64,000 nucleotides of DNA from Brevibacillus sp. DP1.3A (GCF_013284245.2 NZ_CP085876.1:2463001-2527000); one strand, 5' to 3'. Positions 8,154-17,095 are shown, numbered from the stretch's first letter. The notes: generated by a model not told the origin, from the sequence alone. Made by a program: numbers and translations.

Positions 8154-8533
8154 TCATGGCTTCTCTCGCTGTTTGTCCAGTAGTCGCAGGGCAACCGCTA
8201 AAACAGCCCATACTGGCATTGGTTCGTCTAACTTATTTAGCCATTCAGGCGAGGTTAGCAAGGCCTCCTGTAACGCTCGATTGCCCAGCTCCAATTTCCA
8301 GGGAGGAAACGCTTGTGACTCTTCTGAGGCAAATGGATCGTACTGAGACAAGTTGTGCGTCTGAATGAGGCGCGTCAGCTTTTCAGCGTACGCAGGATCG
8401 GTAGCGTAGCTGGCCTCTTCTAAAGCCTATGCGGCTTGTGCGGAAGTAGTGGCTGCCAGCACGTTTTTATATGCGGGCTTACGTAAAAACTGGGCATGGT
8501 CTTCCATGGATTGCTGGTAATTTTCATAAGCAC
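8154..8533 (-). pseudogene. Decayed glucosaminidase (GH73-type) 3' remnant
   Basis: Read on the minus strand, one frame from 8533 to 8154 encodes about 126 residues resembling the C-terminal part of phage/autolysin-type endo-beta-N-acetylglucosaminidases: AYENYQQSMEDHAQFL, then YKNVLAATTSAQAA, YATDPAYAEKLTRLIQ and the YD motif. It is interrupted by an in-frame TAG (complement of 8430-8432 region) between AQAA and ALEEASYATD, and the N-terminal catalytic part is missing. The intact 65-residue downstream piece would start at TTG 8351 without a ribosome binding site. I infer a 5'-truncated, nonsense-mutated pseudogene. Confidence 0.75.
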
Positions 8534-8596
8534 ACCCCTTTCTACTCTTTTTTATTCGTATGAAAAAAAGAGGTCAGGGGGAATAGGTCTGAACAT

Positions 8597-8628
8597 GAAA
8601 AAACAGTCGATATTGCTCGACTGTTTTT
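8597..8628. terminator. Bidirectional terminator between the pseudogene and DUF1885 gene
   Basis: AAAAACAGTCGA and TCGACTGTTTTT form a perfect 12-bp stem around TATTGC. It lies 10 bases beyond the stop of the minus-strand gene ending at 8639. Confidence 0.85.
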
Positions 8629-8638
8629 ACGTTTTTCT

Positions 8639-9067
8639 TTATGGCTTTCGAGGTTGGAAGTATTGAATGCGCTTGTTGAAGAGATGGAGCTCTGCTTTAA
8701 AATCGCGTGCCAAGTATCGACAGTACTCATTCGCCTTGTTTTTATCGCCATGTGTGGCCGATTCAGGGAGGGACACTTGTATGTAGTGCTTTTCGGAACC
8801 GTTTTCATTTTTGCTACCGACTCCAACAACGATAGCTTTATACATGTTTGGATCTTTTCCTTTGAGAAGGAACCACGAGTCTTTTCCTTCAGGGCGTTCT
8901 TCTAGGGTGTAAGGGAAAGCGGCGTCAGCATAGGTCCAGCCCAACTGCTTTCCTGTTTTTGAGGTCATGTCAACGTATCGAGTAAACTTGGCTTTCACGT
9001 CGTCAATACTTACAGATGCTGCGGTAGAACCATCAACGAAATAGATGTAGGCCGATTGAAGTTTCAC
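8639..9067 (-). CDS. DUF1885-like protein
   Basis: A 142-residue soluble protein that I match, with moderate certainty, to DUF1885 (small Bacillales proteins of about 140 residues): YIYFVDGSTAASVSIDDVK at the N-terminus, a central QLGWTYADAAFPYTL and a C-terminal NEYCRYLARDFKAELHLFN. The start chosen is GTG 9067, with AGGAGTGAG 10 bases upstream; an open frame extending to 9160 has no ribosome binding site. No signal peptide. Divergent from the MarR-type regulator gene; function unknown. Confidence 0.6.
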   Translation of the reverse strand: MKLQSAYIYFVDGSTAASVSIDDVKAKFTRYVDMTSKTGKQLGWTYADAAFPYTLEERPEGKDSWFLLKGKDPNMYKAIVVGVGSKNENGSEKHYIQVSLPESATHGDKNKANEYCRYLARDFKAELHLFNKRIQYFQPRKP

Positions 9068-9247
9068 GACTGCACTCACTCCTAGTACCGGTATTCTGTG
9101 CGTTAAGTGTAGCATTGTCTTCCACTCTTTGGCAATGAGGCAGTTGGCGACCGAAAACAATTGCGCGTTTTTTCTGAAAAGTGTAAAATATATATCATAT
9201 TTATATGCCGTTAGATGAACGATAAAGGATCATGGAGGAATATACGC

Positions 9248-9796
9248 ATGCAGGAGGCCTCAATTAGACACGTATTCGAAGCTTTAAACACCATGCGCGC
9301 CATCGATGTGGTGAACAAAGAAGACTGGGAGCGGGCAGCGAAGGAAGCCGAATTGGATTCCTCCGTACAGTTAAACATTCTCTGGATCATCTACTGTTAT
9401 GAAGGTGTACGCGTCACGCAAATTGCAGATTGGACCTTCTGGCATCCCTCATCGATTGTCATTCATATCAAGAAATTAATGGAGAAAGGCATGGTGACTA
9501 TCGAAAAGTCGGAGTTGGATGGGCGTGTAGTTCACGTATACCCCACTGAAAAAGGAAAAGAAGTATTGGAAGCCAGTCGAAGAAGTGTACCAGATATTTT
9601 TAGATTGACGTATGCATTGGAGAAAATGGAGGAACGATACAGTACAGCAGTAGTTGAACTGTTCTTTGAATGTCTCTCCTTTGTCGCGCAATCGTTGCAT
9701 GGTGCAGAAAAAGTGAGATGGATTCAAGAAGGGGAAGACAGGGTCATTAACCCAACGCGTCTGGTAAATGATGCTGTTTGGGTGGCAAAAACGTGA
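9248..9796 (+). CDS. MarR family transcriptional regulator (ScoC/Hpr-like)
   Basis: 182 residues with a winged helix at about residues 38-115: LNILWIIYCYEGVRVTQIADWT, the recognition helix HPSSIVIHIKKLMEKGMVTIEK and the wing DGRVVHVYPTEKGKEV. The arrangement resembles ScoC/Hpr, a repressor of protease and sporulation genes in B. subtilis, but the identity is too low to claim orthology. ATG 9248 has GGAGG 9 bases upstream and is preferred to 9215. Upstream sequence is AT rich (TATATATCATATTTATAT). Followed by the DUF3055 gene after 78 bases. Confidence 0.8.
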   Translation: MQEASIRHVFEALNTMRAIDVVNKEDWERAAKEAELDSSVQLNILWIIYCYEGVRVTQIADWTFWHPSSIVIHIKKLMEKGMVTIEKSELDGRVVHVYPTEKGKEVLEASRRSVPDIFRLTYALEKMEERYSTAVVELFFECLSFVAQSLHGAEKVRWIQEGEDRVINPTRLVNDAVWVAKT

Positions 9797-9874
9797 TTTT
9801 TCGCTTATACTAGTGAATAATCCGAATATTTTACGAAATTCGGAGGCCAAAATACTGTTGAGGAGGGATTGCTG

Positions 9875-10174
9875 ATGGAGCACTACGACCACTTATACGA
9901 CGTTTCGGAGAATGCTAATGTACGTTTCCTTGGATTTATTTCAGAGGGAACACGCTACGACTTTGGCATGGTATTTACACACAAGTTTTATGGGAAGCCG
10001 TTGGTGATCTGTATGCAGACAGGGCAATCGACTCTTCTCAGTTCTGAAGATGCGGTGAATCCAGGATACCTGCAAAAAATTTTCAGGCTGGATTCAGAGA
10101 ACGAGGCAGTCGCACTTGCTGAGTTTTTCCAGGAACATTTACCATCCATTCCATTTGAAGAAAATCAGTATTAG
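9875..10174 (+). CDS. DUF3055 domain protein
   Basis: 99 residues matching DUF3055 of Bacillales: YDVSENANVRFLGFIS, RYDFGMVFTHKFYGKPLVIC, QSTLLSSEDAVNPGYLQKIF and the C-terminal ALAEFFQEHLP. Soluble, no signal. ATG 9875 has GAGGAGGG 7 bases upstream; TTG 9869 overlaps that site. A long perfect terminator follows. Function unknown. Confidence 0.75.
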   Translation: MEHYDHLYDVSENANVRFLGFISEGTRYDFGMVFTHKFYGKPLVICMQTGQSTLLSSEDAVNPGYLQKIFRLDSENEAVALAEFFQEHLPSIPFEENQY

Positions 10175-10176
10175 CT

Positions 10177-10213
10177 AACGAGCAGAAGTTTATCTTCTGC
10201 TCGTTTTGGTTTT
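10177..10213 (+). terminator. Terminator after the DUF3055 gene
   Basis: AACGAGCAGAAG and CTTCTGCTCGTT make a perfect 12-bp stem with loop TTTAT, followed by TTGGTTTTT. Confidence 0.85.
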
Positions 10214-10282
10214 TCTGTAAAATACGGTCTTCCGTTTTTTAGTATAATCGAAAGAAATCAAGCAGTAGGAGGAACAGGGAGA

Positions 10283-11080
10283 ATGGGTGTACATAAATGG
10301 TCGGCCAAAGAGTCTCGGGGAGCGATTGTTCTCGTCCATGGAACGGGAGAACATCATGGGCGCTATGAGCATGTAGCGGCTTATTTCAATCAGGCAGGCT
10401 GGGACGTATATGCAGAAGACTTGCCCGGATGGGGGCGCTCTCCTGGGAGACGGGGACATATTCAATCATTCGAAGACTATTTGTCCCGTGTACGTGATTG
10501 GACGAGTATCGCTCTTGCTGATGCGTCAGGAGAGAAGCCGGTATTTTTAATGGGGCATAGTTTGGGGGGGCTCATTGCGACCCGCTTTATTCAGACGGAT
10601 GAGCGGAGTAAAGAGTTGGCTGGCTTAATTCTCACATCTCCATGCATAAAACTGAAACTGACTGTACCGGCGTGGAAAGAGCAATTGGCACAGTTTCTCG
10701 ATCAGGTCTGGCCAACACTTGTCATGCCTAATGGAATTACTCCCGACATGGTATCGCGTGACGAAGCTGTTCAGGCTGCTTATCAGAACGATCCGCTCAA
10801 TTATTCCAAGGTAAGTGTCAGATGGTTCACGGAATTGAACCGCTCTATGGAAAAGGCGTGGGAGGAAAGAAATCGGATCAAGCATCCTGTCCTTGTTTTG
10901 CAGGCTGGTGCTGATACATTGGTTGATGCGGATGCAGTGGAGCAGTTTACAGCGGGCCTTCCAGATGGACAAATGTTTGAACGTTTCGCGGGCTTGCGGC
11001 ACGAAATTTTGAATGAGCCTGAAAAGGAAGAAGTCGTGCAAAAAATCGTGAACTGGTTGAATGACAATATTCCGCATTAA
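10283..11080 (+). CDS. Alpha/beta hydrolase (lysophospholipase / monoacylglycerol lipase type)
   Basis: 265 residues with the serine aminopeptidase S33/hydrolase_4 pattern: oxyanion region VLVHGTGEHHGRYEH near residue 20, nucleophile elbow GHSLGG near residue 95, the acid in LQAGADTLVDAD and the catalytic histidine in GLRHEILNEPEK near residue 240. It likely cleaves monoacylglycerols or lysophospholipids in the cytoplasm; no signal peptide. ATG 10283 follows AGGAGGAACAGGGAGA. Monocistronic. Confidence 0.88.
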   Translation: MGVHKWSAKESRGAIVLVHGTGEHHGRYEHVAAYFNQAGWDVYAEDLPGWGRSPGRRGHIQSFEDYLSRVRDWTSIALADASGEKPVFLMGHSLGGLIATRFIQTDERSKELAGLILTSPCIKLKLTVPAWKEQLAQFLDQVWPTLVMPNGITPDMVSRDEAVQAAYQNDPLNYSKVSVRWFTELNRSMEKAWEERNRIKHPVLVLQAGADTLVDADAVEQFTAGLPDGQMFERFAGLRHEILNEPEKEEVVQKIVNWLNDNIPH

Positions 11081-11110
11081 TGTGACATACTAATTATCAA
11101 CAAATGCATC

Positions 11111-11361
11111 TTGACTCCGAATGAAGTGGCATATTAAGATGAATGTAACATAACATTTGTAGTAATATGTGAATCAATTGAATGCGGAGGGGACATAGAT
11201 GGGAACTATCGTATGTCAGACTTGCGGAACCATCATCGAGCATTTTGAATGTAATTCAGTGAAAACGCTTTATGCGGTGTGCAACTGTGACTGCCGACCT
11301 GGTGAAAGACAGGAAAAAGAATAATAAAATAGTCAACAGGCCTATGTTGAGGCCTGTTTTT
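11111..11361 (+). ncRNA. SR1-like dual-function RNA
   Basis: TTGACT (11111-11116) and, 18 bases on, TAAGAT (11135-11140) form a plausible promoter; a terminator, ACAGGCCT-ATGTTG-AGGCCTGT plus eight T, ends at about 11361. The predicted transcript is a little over 200 nt, close to the known 205-nt SR1 of B. subtilis, and encodes the SR1P peptide. In B. subtilis SR1 also base-pairs with ahrC mRNA; that function here is inferred. Confidence 0.7.
11199..11324 (+). CDS. sr1P: GapA-binding peptide SR1P
   Basis: A 41-residue peptide beginning MGTIVCQTCG, the hallmark of the SR1P family, with a second half EHFECNSVKTLYAVCNCDC; six cysteines in paired positions suggest metal binding. In B. subtilis SR1P binds GapA and promotes its interaction with RNase J1. 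GGAGG lies 8 bases upstream of ATG 11199. It is carried on a transcript with promoter and terminator like SR1. A cre-like sequence (TGAAAACGCTTTAT) lies inside the coding region at 11260. Confidence 0.85.
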   Translation: MGTIVCQTCGTIIEHFECNSVKTLYAVCNCDCRPGERQEKE

Positions 11362-11431
11362 TTTGACAACCTTTTCCGGATGGAGGATAATGGAGAAGTG
11401 TGAAAATCGTTGTAAAAGGAGGAATTGTTTC

Positions 11432-13330
11432 ATGAAGCGAAAACCGATGCAGGGAATGCTGGCCGCTGCACTTTTGGTCACATCTCTGTGGAGCGGGACA
11501 CCGGCGCTTGCCTACAGTATTGGTGATGAAGAAAAAATCGATGCAAGCAAGCCTGAAATTTCCGGAGCCGGATATGACATTTCCAAAAAATATGCCGTGT
11601 GGATGGTTGAAGGGGAAGAAACCGTAACCCTTTACAATCTTGATAAAGGTACGCAAACTCAAATTGGCGAAAAGGAATCTGAAAAGACGAATCCAAAAGT
11701 CGATGGTGAGTACGTCGTGTGGATCGATTCCCGTGACGGAGGTTCAGACGTCTACTTGTATGACATCGCAAAGAAAAAAGAAACCCGGTTGTCTGACGGG
11801 TCAGCTTCTGTCGATGGAGTGGAGATAGGAGATAAAAACGTTGTCTGGACAGATAACGGGGATGTGTATCTGTACAAAATTTCTACAGGAGATACAGAGG
11901 TCGTATCTGCGAGTGGAAAAGCAAGCAACCCAGTGGTAAGCGATGCATATGTCGCATGGGAAGATGATCGTGATGGCAACAGCGATGTTTACTATTACGA
12001 TATCAAGAAGAGAGAAGAAAAGGCAGCAGTCGTCCAAAAAGGCGATCAAGGGCGTCCTACTCTTTCCTCGAATAAAATTTTGTACGAGAATCGCTCCTAT
12101 AATCAAATCTACGTGCATACCATCAGTAATGGCAGAAATAAAGAATTGACGAACGGTTCGAGTGACAAAGAATTTGTACATATGTACAAAGACGATTATG
12201 TGTATGCTGAAGATAATAATCTGATGTATCGTACCGTCGATAAATCGTCCAAAAAGAAACTTGACTCCAACCTTTATGGAAATGTAGGGCCGAAAATTTA
12301 TGGCGACTATGTTATGTATGCCAAAAAGGACAGTAATAAAAGGCTCCAGCTTCACCTGTATGATCTGGACGAGAAAAAGCAAGTTCCGCTGGGGAGTGTA
12401 GGTGGCGATCCTATTAATCCAAGTGGTCACGATCGTTATGTCGCTTATGCATCAAAGTCTAAGAATAACAATTCCATCGTTCTTTACGATATGGTAAAAG
12501 GAACGAGCAAAGCCATCAGTGACCCAGATCACGATGCAGCTCGACCTGTCGTAAGTTCTCGTTTTGTTGTTTGGTATGATCAGCGGGAAGACGCACTCTT
12601 CTCCTACGATATTCGCAAAGGCGTACAAACGCAGATTACAAACGAAGATGATGATCAAAAGCCGAGTGAGAAGTTCTATGAAATCGACGGAGAGCGCCTA
12701 TTGTGGGTCAATGTCGATCGTAGAGCAGAAGTGATCATCACAAATCTGTCCACTGGAAAACATACTGAGGTAACAAGGTTGAAAAGTGAACCGTTAAGCG
12801 TTGATATTTATCAGGACTATGCAACCTGGGTAGTCGAAGAAGGCAAAAAGAATGCAACGATCGTTCTCTACGATATCGAGGAAGATAGAGAAAGAGAAAT
12901 TCGTAAAAACGTAAAAGTAGAGAAAGCAGAGATTGGCGATGATTTCGTGGTTTGGAGCGAAGATACTGGCAATTCCAAAACAGGTTGGGATTTGTATTAT
13001 TACAACATCGACCGTCAAAAAGTAAATCCGCTGTTACGCTATACGGAAGGCGACCAGAAAAATCCACAGGCTTCACGAAATATGATTTTGTTTGAAGACA
13101 ATCGTCTGTCCGGGAAAGGTAAACAGTTCTACTTTGAGCTGTATGATTTCGAAGAGGGGTCATTTAGCGATATCGAGTGGGATGATGAAGCGGAAGTGGA
13201 AAGCCCGCGCATGGGTGGAAATCGCATTGTCTGGGTAGATGATCGCGACAAAGATCCTTACGTTTACACGTTGGCTTTCGCTCCGGGTGATGATGACGAA
13301 GACGACGATGATGAAAAAGACGAGGACTGA
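11432..13330 (+). CDS. Secreted TolB-like beta-propeller protein
   Basis: 632 residues starting at ATG 11432 (AAAAGGAGG 8 bases upstream). An N-terminal signal peptide (KRKPMQ, then MLAAALLVTSLWSGTPALA) precedes many repeats of about 45 residues with the pattern 'YVVWxDxRDGxSDVYLYDIxxxxETRL', for example VDGEYVVWIDSRDGGSDVYL, SDAYVAWEDDRDGNSDVYYY and GNRIVWVDDRDKDPYVYT. This is the TolB/WD40-like propeller signature seen in surface proteins. The protein ends in an acidic tail (GDDDEDDDDEKDED), perhaps cation binding. Its ligand is unknown. Monocistronic, closed by a bidirectional terminator. Confidence 0.8.
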   Translation: MKRKPMQGMLAAALLVTSLWSGTPALAYSIGDEEKIDASKPEISGAGYDISKKYAVWMVEGEETVTLYNLDKGTQTQIGEKESEKTNPKVDGEYVVWIDSRDGGSDVYLYDIAKKKETRLSDGSASVDGVEIGDKNVVWTDNGDVYLYKISTGDTEVVSASGKASNPVVSDAYVAWEDDRDGNSDVYYYDIKKREEKAAVVQKGDQGRPTLSSNKILYENRSYNQIYVHTISNGRNKELTNGSSDKEFVHMYKDDYVYAEDNNLMYRTVDKSSKKKLDSNLYGNVGPKIYGDYVMYAKKDSNKRLQLHLYDLDEKKQVPLGSVGGDPINPSGHDRYVAYASKSKNNNSIVLYDMVKGTSKAISDPDHDAARPVVSSRFVVWYDQREDALFSYDIRKGVQTQITNEDDDQKPSEKFYEIDGERLLWVNVDRRAEVIITNLSTGKHTEVTRLKSEPLSVDIYQDYATWVVEEGKKNATIVLYDIEEDREREIRKNVKVEKAEIGDDFVVWSEDTGNSKTGWDLYYYNIDRQKVNPLLRYTEGDQKNPQASRNMILFEDNRLSGKGKQFYFELYDFEEGSFSDIEWDDEAEVESPRMGGNRIVWVDDRDKDPYVYTLAFAPGDDDEDDDDEKDED

Positions 13331-13363
13331 TTCTGAATAAATAGAGTCAGGCTCCATATGAGA

Positions 13364-13397
13364 AAAACAGACGAAAGAATTTCTTTCGTCTGTTTTC
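13364..13397. terminator. Bidirectional terminator between convergent genes
   Basis: AAAACAGACGAAAG and CTTTCGTCTGTTTT form a perfect 14-bp stem around AATTT, with A and T runs on either side. Serves the propeller gene and the minus-strand gene ending at 13400. Confidence 0.9.
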
Positions 13398-13399
13398 TT

Positions 13400-15337
13400 T
13401 TATGTCCGGCATAAATACGGCTTCAACAGTAAGAGTGCTACGAGAAAGAAAATGACTGCGACATAAGCGGGCAAGAGATGAATAAAATCGACATAGCCAA
13501 CAGTAAAATGTATGCCTATGCCAGAAACAAAGCCTGGAATGCCTGCTAAAAACAATGTCCACCAAATCCACGCTTCTCCTCGCCTGATACCCCAAAGGCT
13601 AATCAGCAAGACGGCCAGGCCATTCGAAACTAATGCCCCACCAAAGCCGGCACGGTCATGAGCAATGACCGGAATTAATCGTTCATTGTAAGACTGCAAG
13701 GTATCTGTAGACACACAGAGAAAGACGAGATCGGAAGGAACGAAGACACCTGTGACGCCGATGATCGAAATGATGATACCAGCCCCTGTCAAACCAAATC
13801 CGATGATGACAAAGAGCAATTGTCCCCATAGAGCCATTCGCCAATCCCGATCGTTGTGAAGCTGAGGAGGTAGGCGAGTCAAATGAACCTTTGCTGGTGT
13901 CCGTAAAGCGAGCAAAAACATGGGGAACAACACGAGCGCTAAAATCGCGTGCAAGTAATCGAAGTACCCGTATCCAATAAATAAAAAGATGCTGGAAAAT
14001 CCAACAGCACCGGAGACGAGCAAGACAGTCCGCGTCCAGTGAATATCTTTACGTAGGCCATGGTACGCAAGTTGGCTATACAAAATTCCTATAGATATCA
14101 TCGTTCCTGCCAGACTAATCCGATCGTGTGACATAAAAGAGAGGATTTGCGCATTTAAGAGCGCAAGCTGGTCGGCTGACATCCCGAGAAAGCGTTCGTC
14201 GTAGGGAAGGACGACGGTTGTTGCTGCGACCAGCCAAGCAAGTGCCCCACCGATCATCATGCCCACGCCCAACAAAATTCCCCATATCCAAGAAGGAAAT
14301 AAAAAAGTAGGTCGCTTTTCTTGAGGAGGGTCAGTGTCTGATTGTGTTTGCAAGATGGCTTCGTTAATTCGTTTTGGCAAGCCGGGGCCAGAATAGACCA
14401 AGCCGCTGTGCAACTGCACAAAATTGGCACCCGCTGCAAGAAAAGTCAGAGCATCTTGTGGCTCCAGAATGCCACCTGATCCAATGATAAGGGCATCTGA
14501 CCACTGTTCCCGTGCCCAGGAGACAAATTTGACGGCTTGCTCGTGTGAACTCCTCCCTGTGATGTAAACAGAGTTGTTCACGCATGGTGAATCTTCCTGA
14601 ATCGTGCCTCCAGCGACAACTAAGCCGTTGAGTCCTGCTTCTTTTGCCGAGGTAAGAATCGGGATTGCTTCCGCTTCTGTAAGGCTCGGAGGGATCGCCA
14701 GCAAGAGTGGCAGATCCGTTTGGTCACGCAAACAGGAAAAATGTTCCTTCCACGCTGTATGGCCCCATTCTGGCTGTCCCATAATCGCCCGCGTATCTAT
14801 TGTGAAAAACGAACAAAAACGCTCTAATTTGTCGATCAGCTCCTGAAGCTCTTCTGTGGCTTCTCTCAGGCTGGCTTCTGGTCGGCAGGCCAATCTGACT
14901 CCGATAGGGATTTTGATGCCAGAAGCCCCCTCCAGGCGTCTCTGAAGGGTATATATACCATTATTTACCAGTGGACTTGAATAGTGGATATTCATCGCGG
15001 CGATGTCACGTTGAACAGTGCCGTGGGAATCAATCGGTTCTTTGGACACAGGTCCCAGCTCTAGAAACCCGAAACCGAATTTGGACAGCGCCTGAATGGC
15101 GATGCATTCCGGGTCCAATCCGGCACCCAACCCGACTGGAGTAGGGAACGTGACGGGACCAATTGATTTGGAGAGCTGTGAGGGAGGCTCCATATGTCCC
15201 ATCCATTCGATGATGAACGAACCACCCGGTATTTTTGCCAAAGTGCCGATTGACTGCAAGGTAATAGAACGTGCCCGTTCGGGTGGCATGAGAAAGAGAA
15301 GTGGCCGAAACATCGTTTGATACGACCAGTCTGGCAT
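13400..15337 (-). CDS. Dihydroorotate dehydrogenase-like domain fused to an 8-TM membrane domain
   Basis: 645 residues. Residues about 1-340 resemble class 2 DHODH (MFRPLLFLMPPERARSITL, FPTPVGLGAGLD, VNNGI, and the FMN phosphate motif IIGSGGILEPQDALTFLAAGA). The class 2 catalytic motif NxSSPN is replaced by TIDTRA, and the orotate-binding NTT by AGGT, so it is probably not a true pyrD enzyme. Residues about 350-640 form eight predicted membrane helices in two four-helix halves sharing 'D..FL..S.D.L...N' , HDR, 'SxG' and GY.D..H motifs, an internal duplication. ATG 15337 follows AAAGGTGG. FMN-linked membrane redox role is inferred. Confidence 0.75.
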   Translation of the reverse strand: MPDWSYQTMFRPLLFLMPPERARSITLQSIGTLAKIPGGSFIIEWMGHMEPPSQLSKSIGPVTFPTPVGLGAGLDPECIAIQALSKFGFGFLELGPVSKEPIDSHGTVQRDIAAMNIHYSSPLVNNGIYTLQRRLEGASGIKIPIGVRLACRPEASLREATEELQELIDKLERFCSFFTIDTRAIMGQPEWGHTAWKEHFSCLRDQTDLPLLLAIPPSLTEAEAIPILTSAKEAGLNGLVVAGGTIQEDSPCVNNSVYITGRSSHEQAVKFVSWAREQWSDALIIGSGGILEPQDALTFLAAGANFVQLHSGLVYSGPGLPKRINEAILQTQSDTDPPQEKRPTFLFPSWIWGILLGVGMMIGGALAWLVAATTVVLPYDERFLGMSADQLALLNAQILSFMSHDRISLAGTMISIGILYSQLAYHGLRKDIHWTRTVLLVSGAVGFSSIFLFIGYGYFDYLHAILALVLFPMFLLALRTPAKVHLTRLPPQLHNDRDWRMALWGQLLFVIIGFGLTGAGIIISIIGVTGVFVPSDLVFLCVSTDTLQSYNERLIPVIAHDRAGFGGALVSNGLAVLLISLWGIRRGEAWIWWTLFLAGIPGFVSGIGIHFTVGYVDFIHLLPAYVAVIFFLVALLLLKPYLCRT

Positions 15338-15411
15338 GGTAGCATCGCCACCTTTCCTTATTTTTCCTAATCTCATCTTAACTCAAAAGGTTTGCATAAA
15401 AAATAAAAAAA

Positions 15412-15445
15412 GCTGCTCTCTCGTGAAAGAGGCAGCCGTTTCTCG
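15412..15445 (-). terminator. Terminator after speA (minus strand)
   Basis: On the minus strand GCTGCCTCT and AGAGAGCAGC pair imperfectly around TTCACG and are followed by TTTTTTTATTTTTT, 12 bases past the speA stop. Confidence 0.75.
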
Positions 15446-15456
15446 TATAGGATCGC

Positions 15457-16929
15457 TTAGCCAGAAATGGCGGTTTGTCTTTTTACGACTTTAATCGTTT
15501 TTAGTGTCTCATCTTCAGGACCTTGTACGGGTAATCCGACTCGAATGTTTTCCTGAATGTACGCGATATTTTCCTCAGTGATTACCTCCCCAGGAAGGAA
15601 AATCGGGATGCCTGGAGGATACACCATGATGAACTCAGTGATGACTCGACCTGCTGCTTCCACCAACGGAATCGTCTCTGTTTCTGCATAGAATGCATCT
15701 CGAGGGGTTGTGGACAGCACAGGGATATTCGGCAGTGAGATGGTAGGCTTCTCTTCTGCTTGTACGTGCGAAAATTCAACGGACAGATCACGCAAGCCAT
15801 TTACCAGCGTACGGATGGATTCTTCCGTATCTCCCGCAGTAACGAAGCAGAGGATGTTGTACAAATCGCTCATCTCTACTTCAATGTTGTACTTGTCACG
15901 CAGCCAGTTCTCGACTTCCCATCCAGTGATTCCGAGATCGCGTACGTGGATGAGGAGCTTGGTTGGGTCCATCGCATAAGTCGCAGGCTTTCCAAGAATC
16001 TCTTTGCCAACGCAGTAGATGCGCGGGATTTCGTTAATCATATCGCGTGCTTTTGCTGCCAGTTCCATCGCTTGGTCCGCGAGCATTTTCCCGTTGAGGG
16101 CCAAATGTTGACGCGCCATGTCCAACGACGCGAGGAAGATGTAAGAAGTCGAAGTCGTCGTGAGCATACTCATGACCGTTTTCACTCGATCGACATCGAT
16201 GAGGCCTTCCCGGACATTCAAGATCGATGTTTGGGTCAAAGAGCCACCCAGCTTGTGTACGCTAGTTGCTGCCATGTCGGCACCTGCTTGCATGGCCGAA
16301 ATCGGCAGTTCCTCATGAAAATGAATATGGACACCATGAGCCTCGTCTACCAATACAGGAATTTCATAGTTATGCGCAGCCCGCACGATCTCACGCAGGT
16401 CACCTGCAATACCGAAGTACGTTGGGTTAATCACCAACAAGGCAGCAGCATCAGGATGGGCTTCCAGTGCTTTTTGCACGGCCTTCACTGTGATCCCGTG
16501 AGAAATACCCAGACGCTCGTCCATGGCAGGGTGAATAAAGATTGGGATTGCTCCAGCGAAAATAACTGCCGACATAATCGATTTGTGTACGTTGCGCGGT
16601 ACGATAATTTTGTCGCCAGGACTGCATGTCGCCATAATCATCGCCATGATGGCGCCGCTTGTACCTTGCACGGAAAAAAATGTATGGTCAGCGCCGAATG
16701 CCTCGGCTGCCAAATCTTGTGCTTCTTTAATCATTGCCTTCGGGTGATGCAAGTCATCCAAAGGCGCAATGTTGATGAGGTCTATCGAAAGAGCGTTGTC
16801 CCCGATGAACTCGCGAAATGCCGGATGCATACCCATACCCTTCTTATGGCCCGGAATGTGAAATTGAATCGGGTTCCGGTTGGCGTGCTCCAACAACCCG
16901 CTGAACAAAGGAGTTTTCATTTGTCTCAC
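15457..16929 (-). CDS. speA: Arginine decarboxylase (Orn/Lys/Arg decarboxylase family)
   Basis: 490 residues, the same length as B. subtilis SpeA, and highly alike along its length: QFHIPGHKKGMGMHP, ADHTFFSVQGTSGAIM (PLP phosphate), VLVDEAHGVHIHFHEELP, the PLP lysine in ATSVHKLGGSLTQTS, and the C-terminal YPPGIPIFLPGE. It makes agmatine from arginine, the entry to putrescine/spermidine. GTG 16929 is 8 bases from GAGG; ATG 16920 is less well placed. Together with speD about 5 kb away it supplies spermidine precursors; speE and speB are not in the window. Monocistronic. Confidence 0.93.
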   Translation of the reverse strand: MRQMKTPLFSGLLEHANRNPIQFHIPGHKKGMGMHPAFREFIGDNALSIDLINIAPLDDLHHPKAMIKEAQDLAAEAFGADHTFFSVQGTSGAIMAMIMATCSPGDKIIVPRNVHKSIMSAVIFAGAIPIFIHPAMDERLGISHGITVKAVQKALEAHPDAAALLVINPTYFGIAGDLREIVRAAHNYEIPVLVDEAHGVHIHFHEELPISAMQAGADMAATSVHKLGGSLTQTSILNVREGLIDVDRVKTVMSMLTTTSTSYIFLASLDMARQHLALNGKMLADQAMELAAKARDMINEIPRIYCVGKEILGKPATYAMDPTKLLIHVRDLGITGWEVENWLRDKYNIEVEMSDLYNILCFVTAGDTEESIRTLVNGLRDLSVEFSHVQAEEKPTISLPNIPVLSTTPRDAFYAETETIPLVEAAGRVITEFIMVYPPGIPIFLPGEVITEENIAYIQENIRVGLPVQGPEDETLKTIKVVKRQTAISG

Positions 16930-17095
16930 TACGATCGCCTCACTTTACTAATCAAGAATAATAAGGGGAAAAACAAACAAATTGAGTATAGCAAAATAGG
17001 GGGGGAAAGCAAGCGAATTTTTATTCATGTTTGCGAGTGGTGGCAGGAGTTTGCCTTGTAAGCCGAGAAGGTCCTTTACACGAGGTGATAAATGG

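Noticed and set aside
15760..17061. 433-codon open frame on the plus strand across speA
   Set aside because: Antisense to speA, with shadow-type composition and no ribosome binding site.
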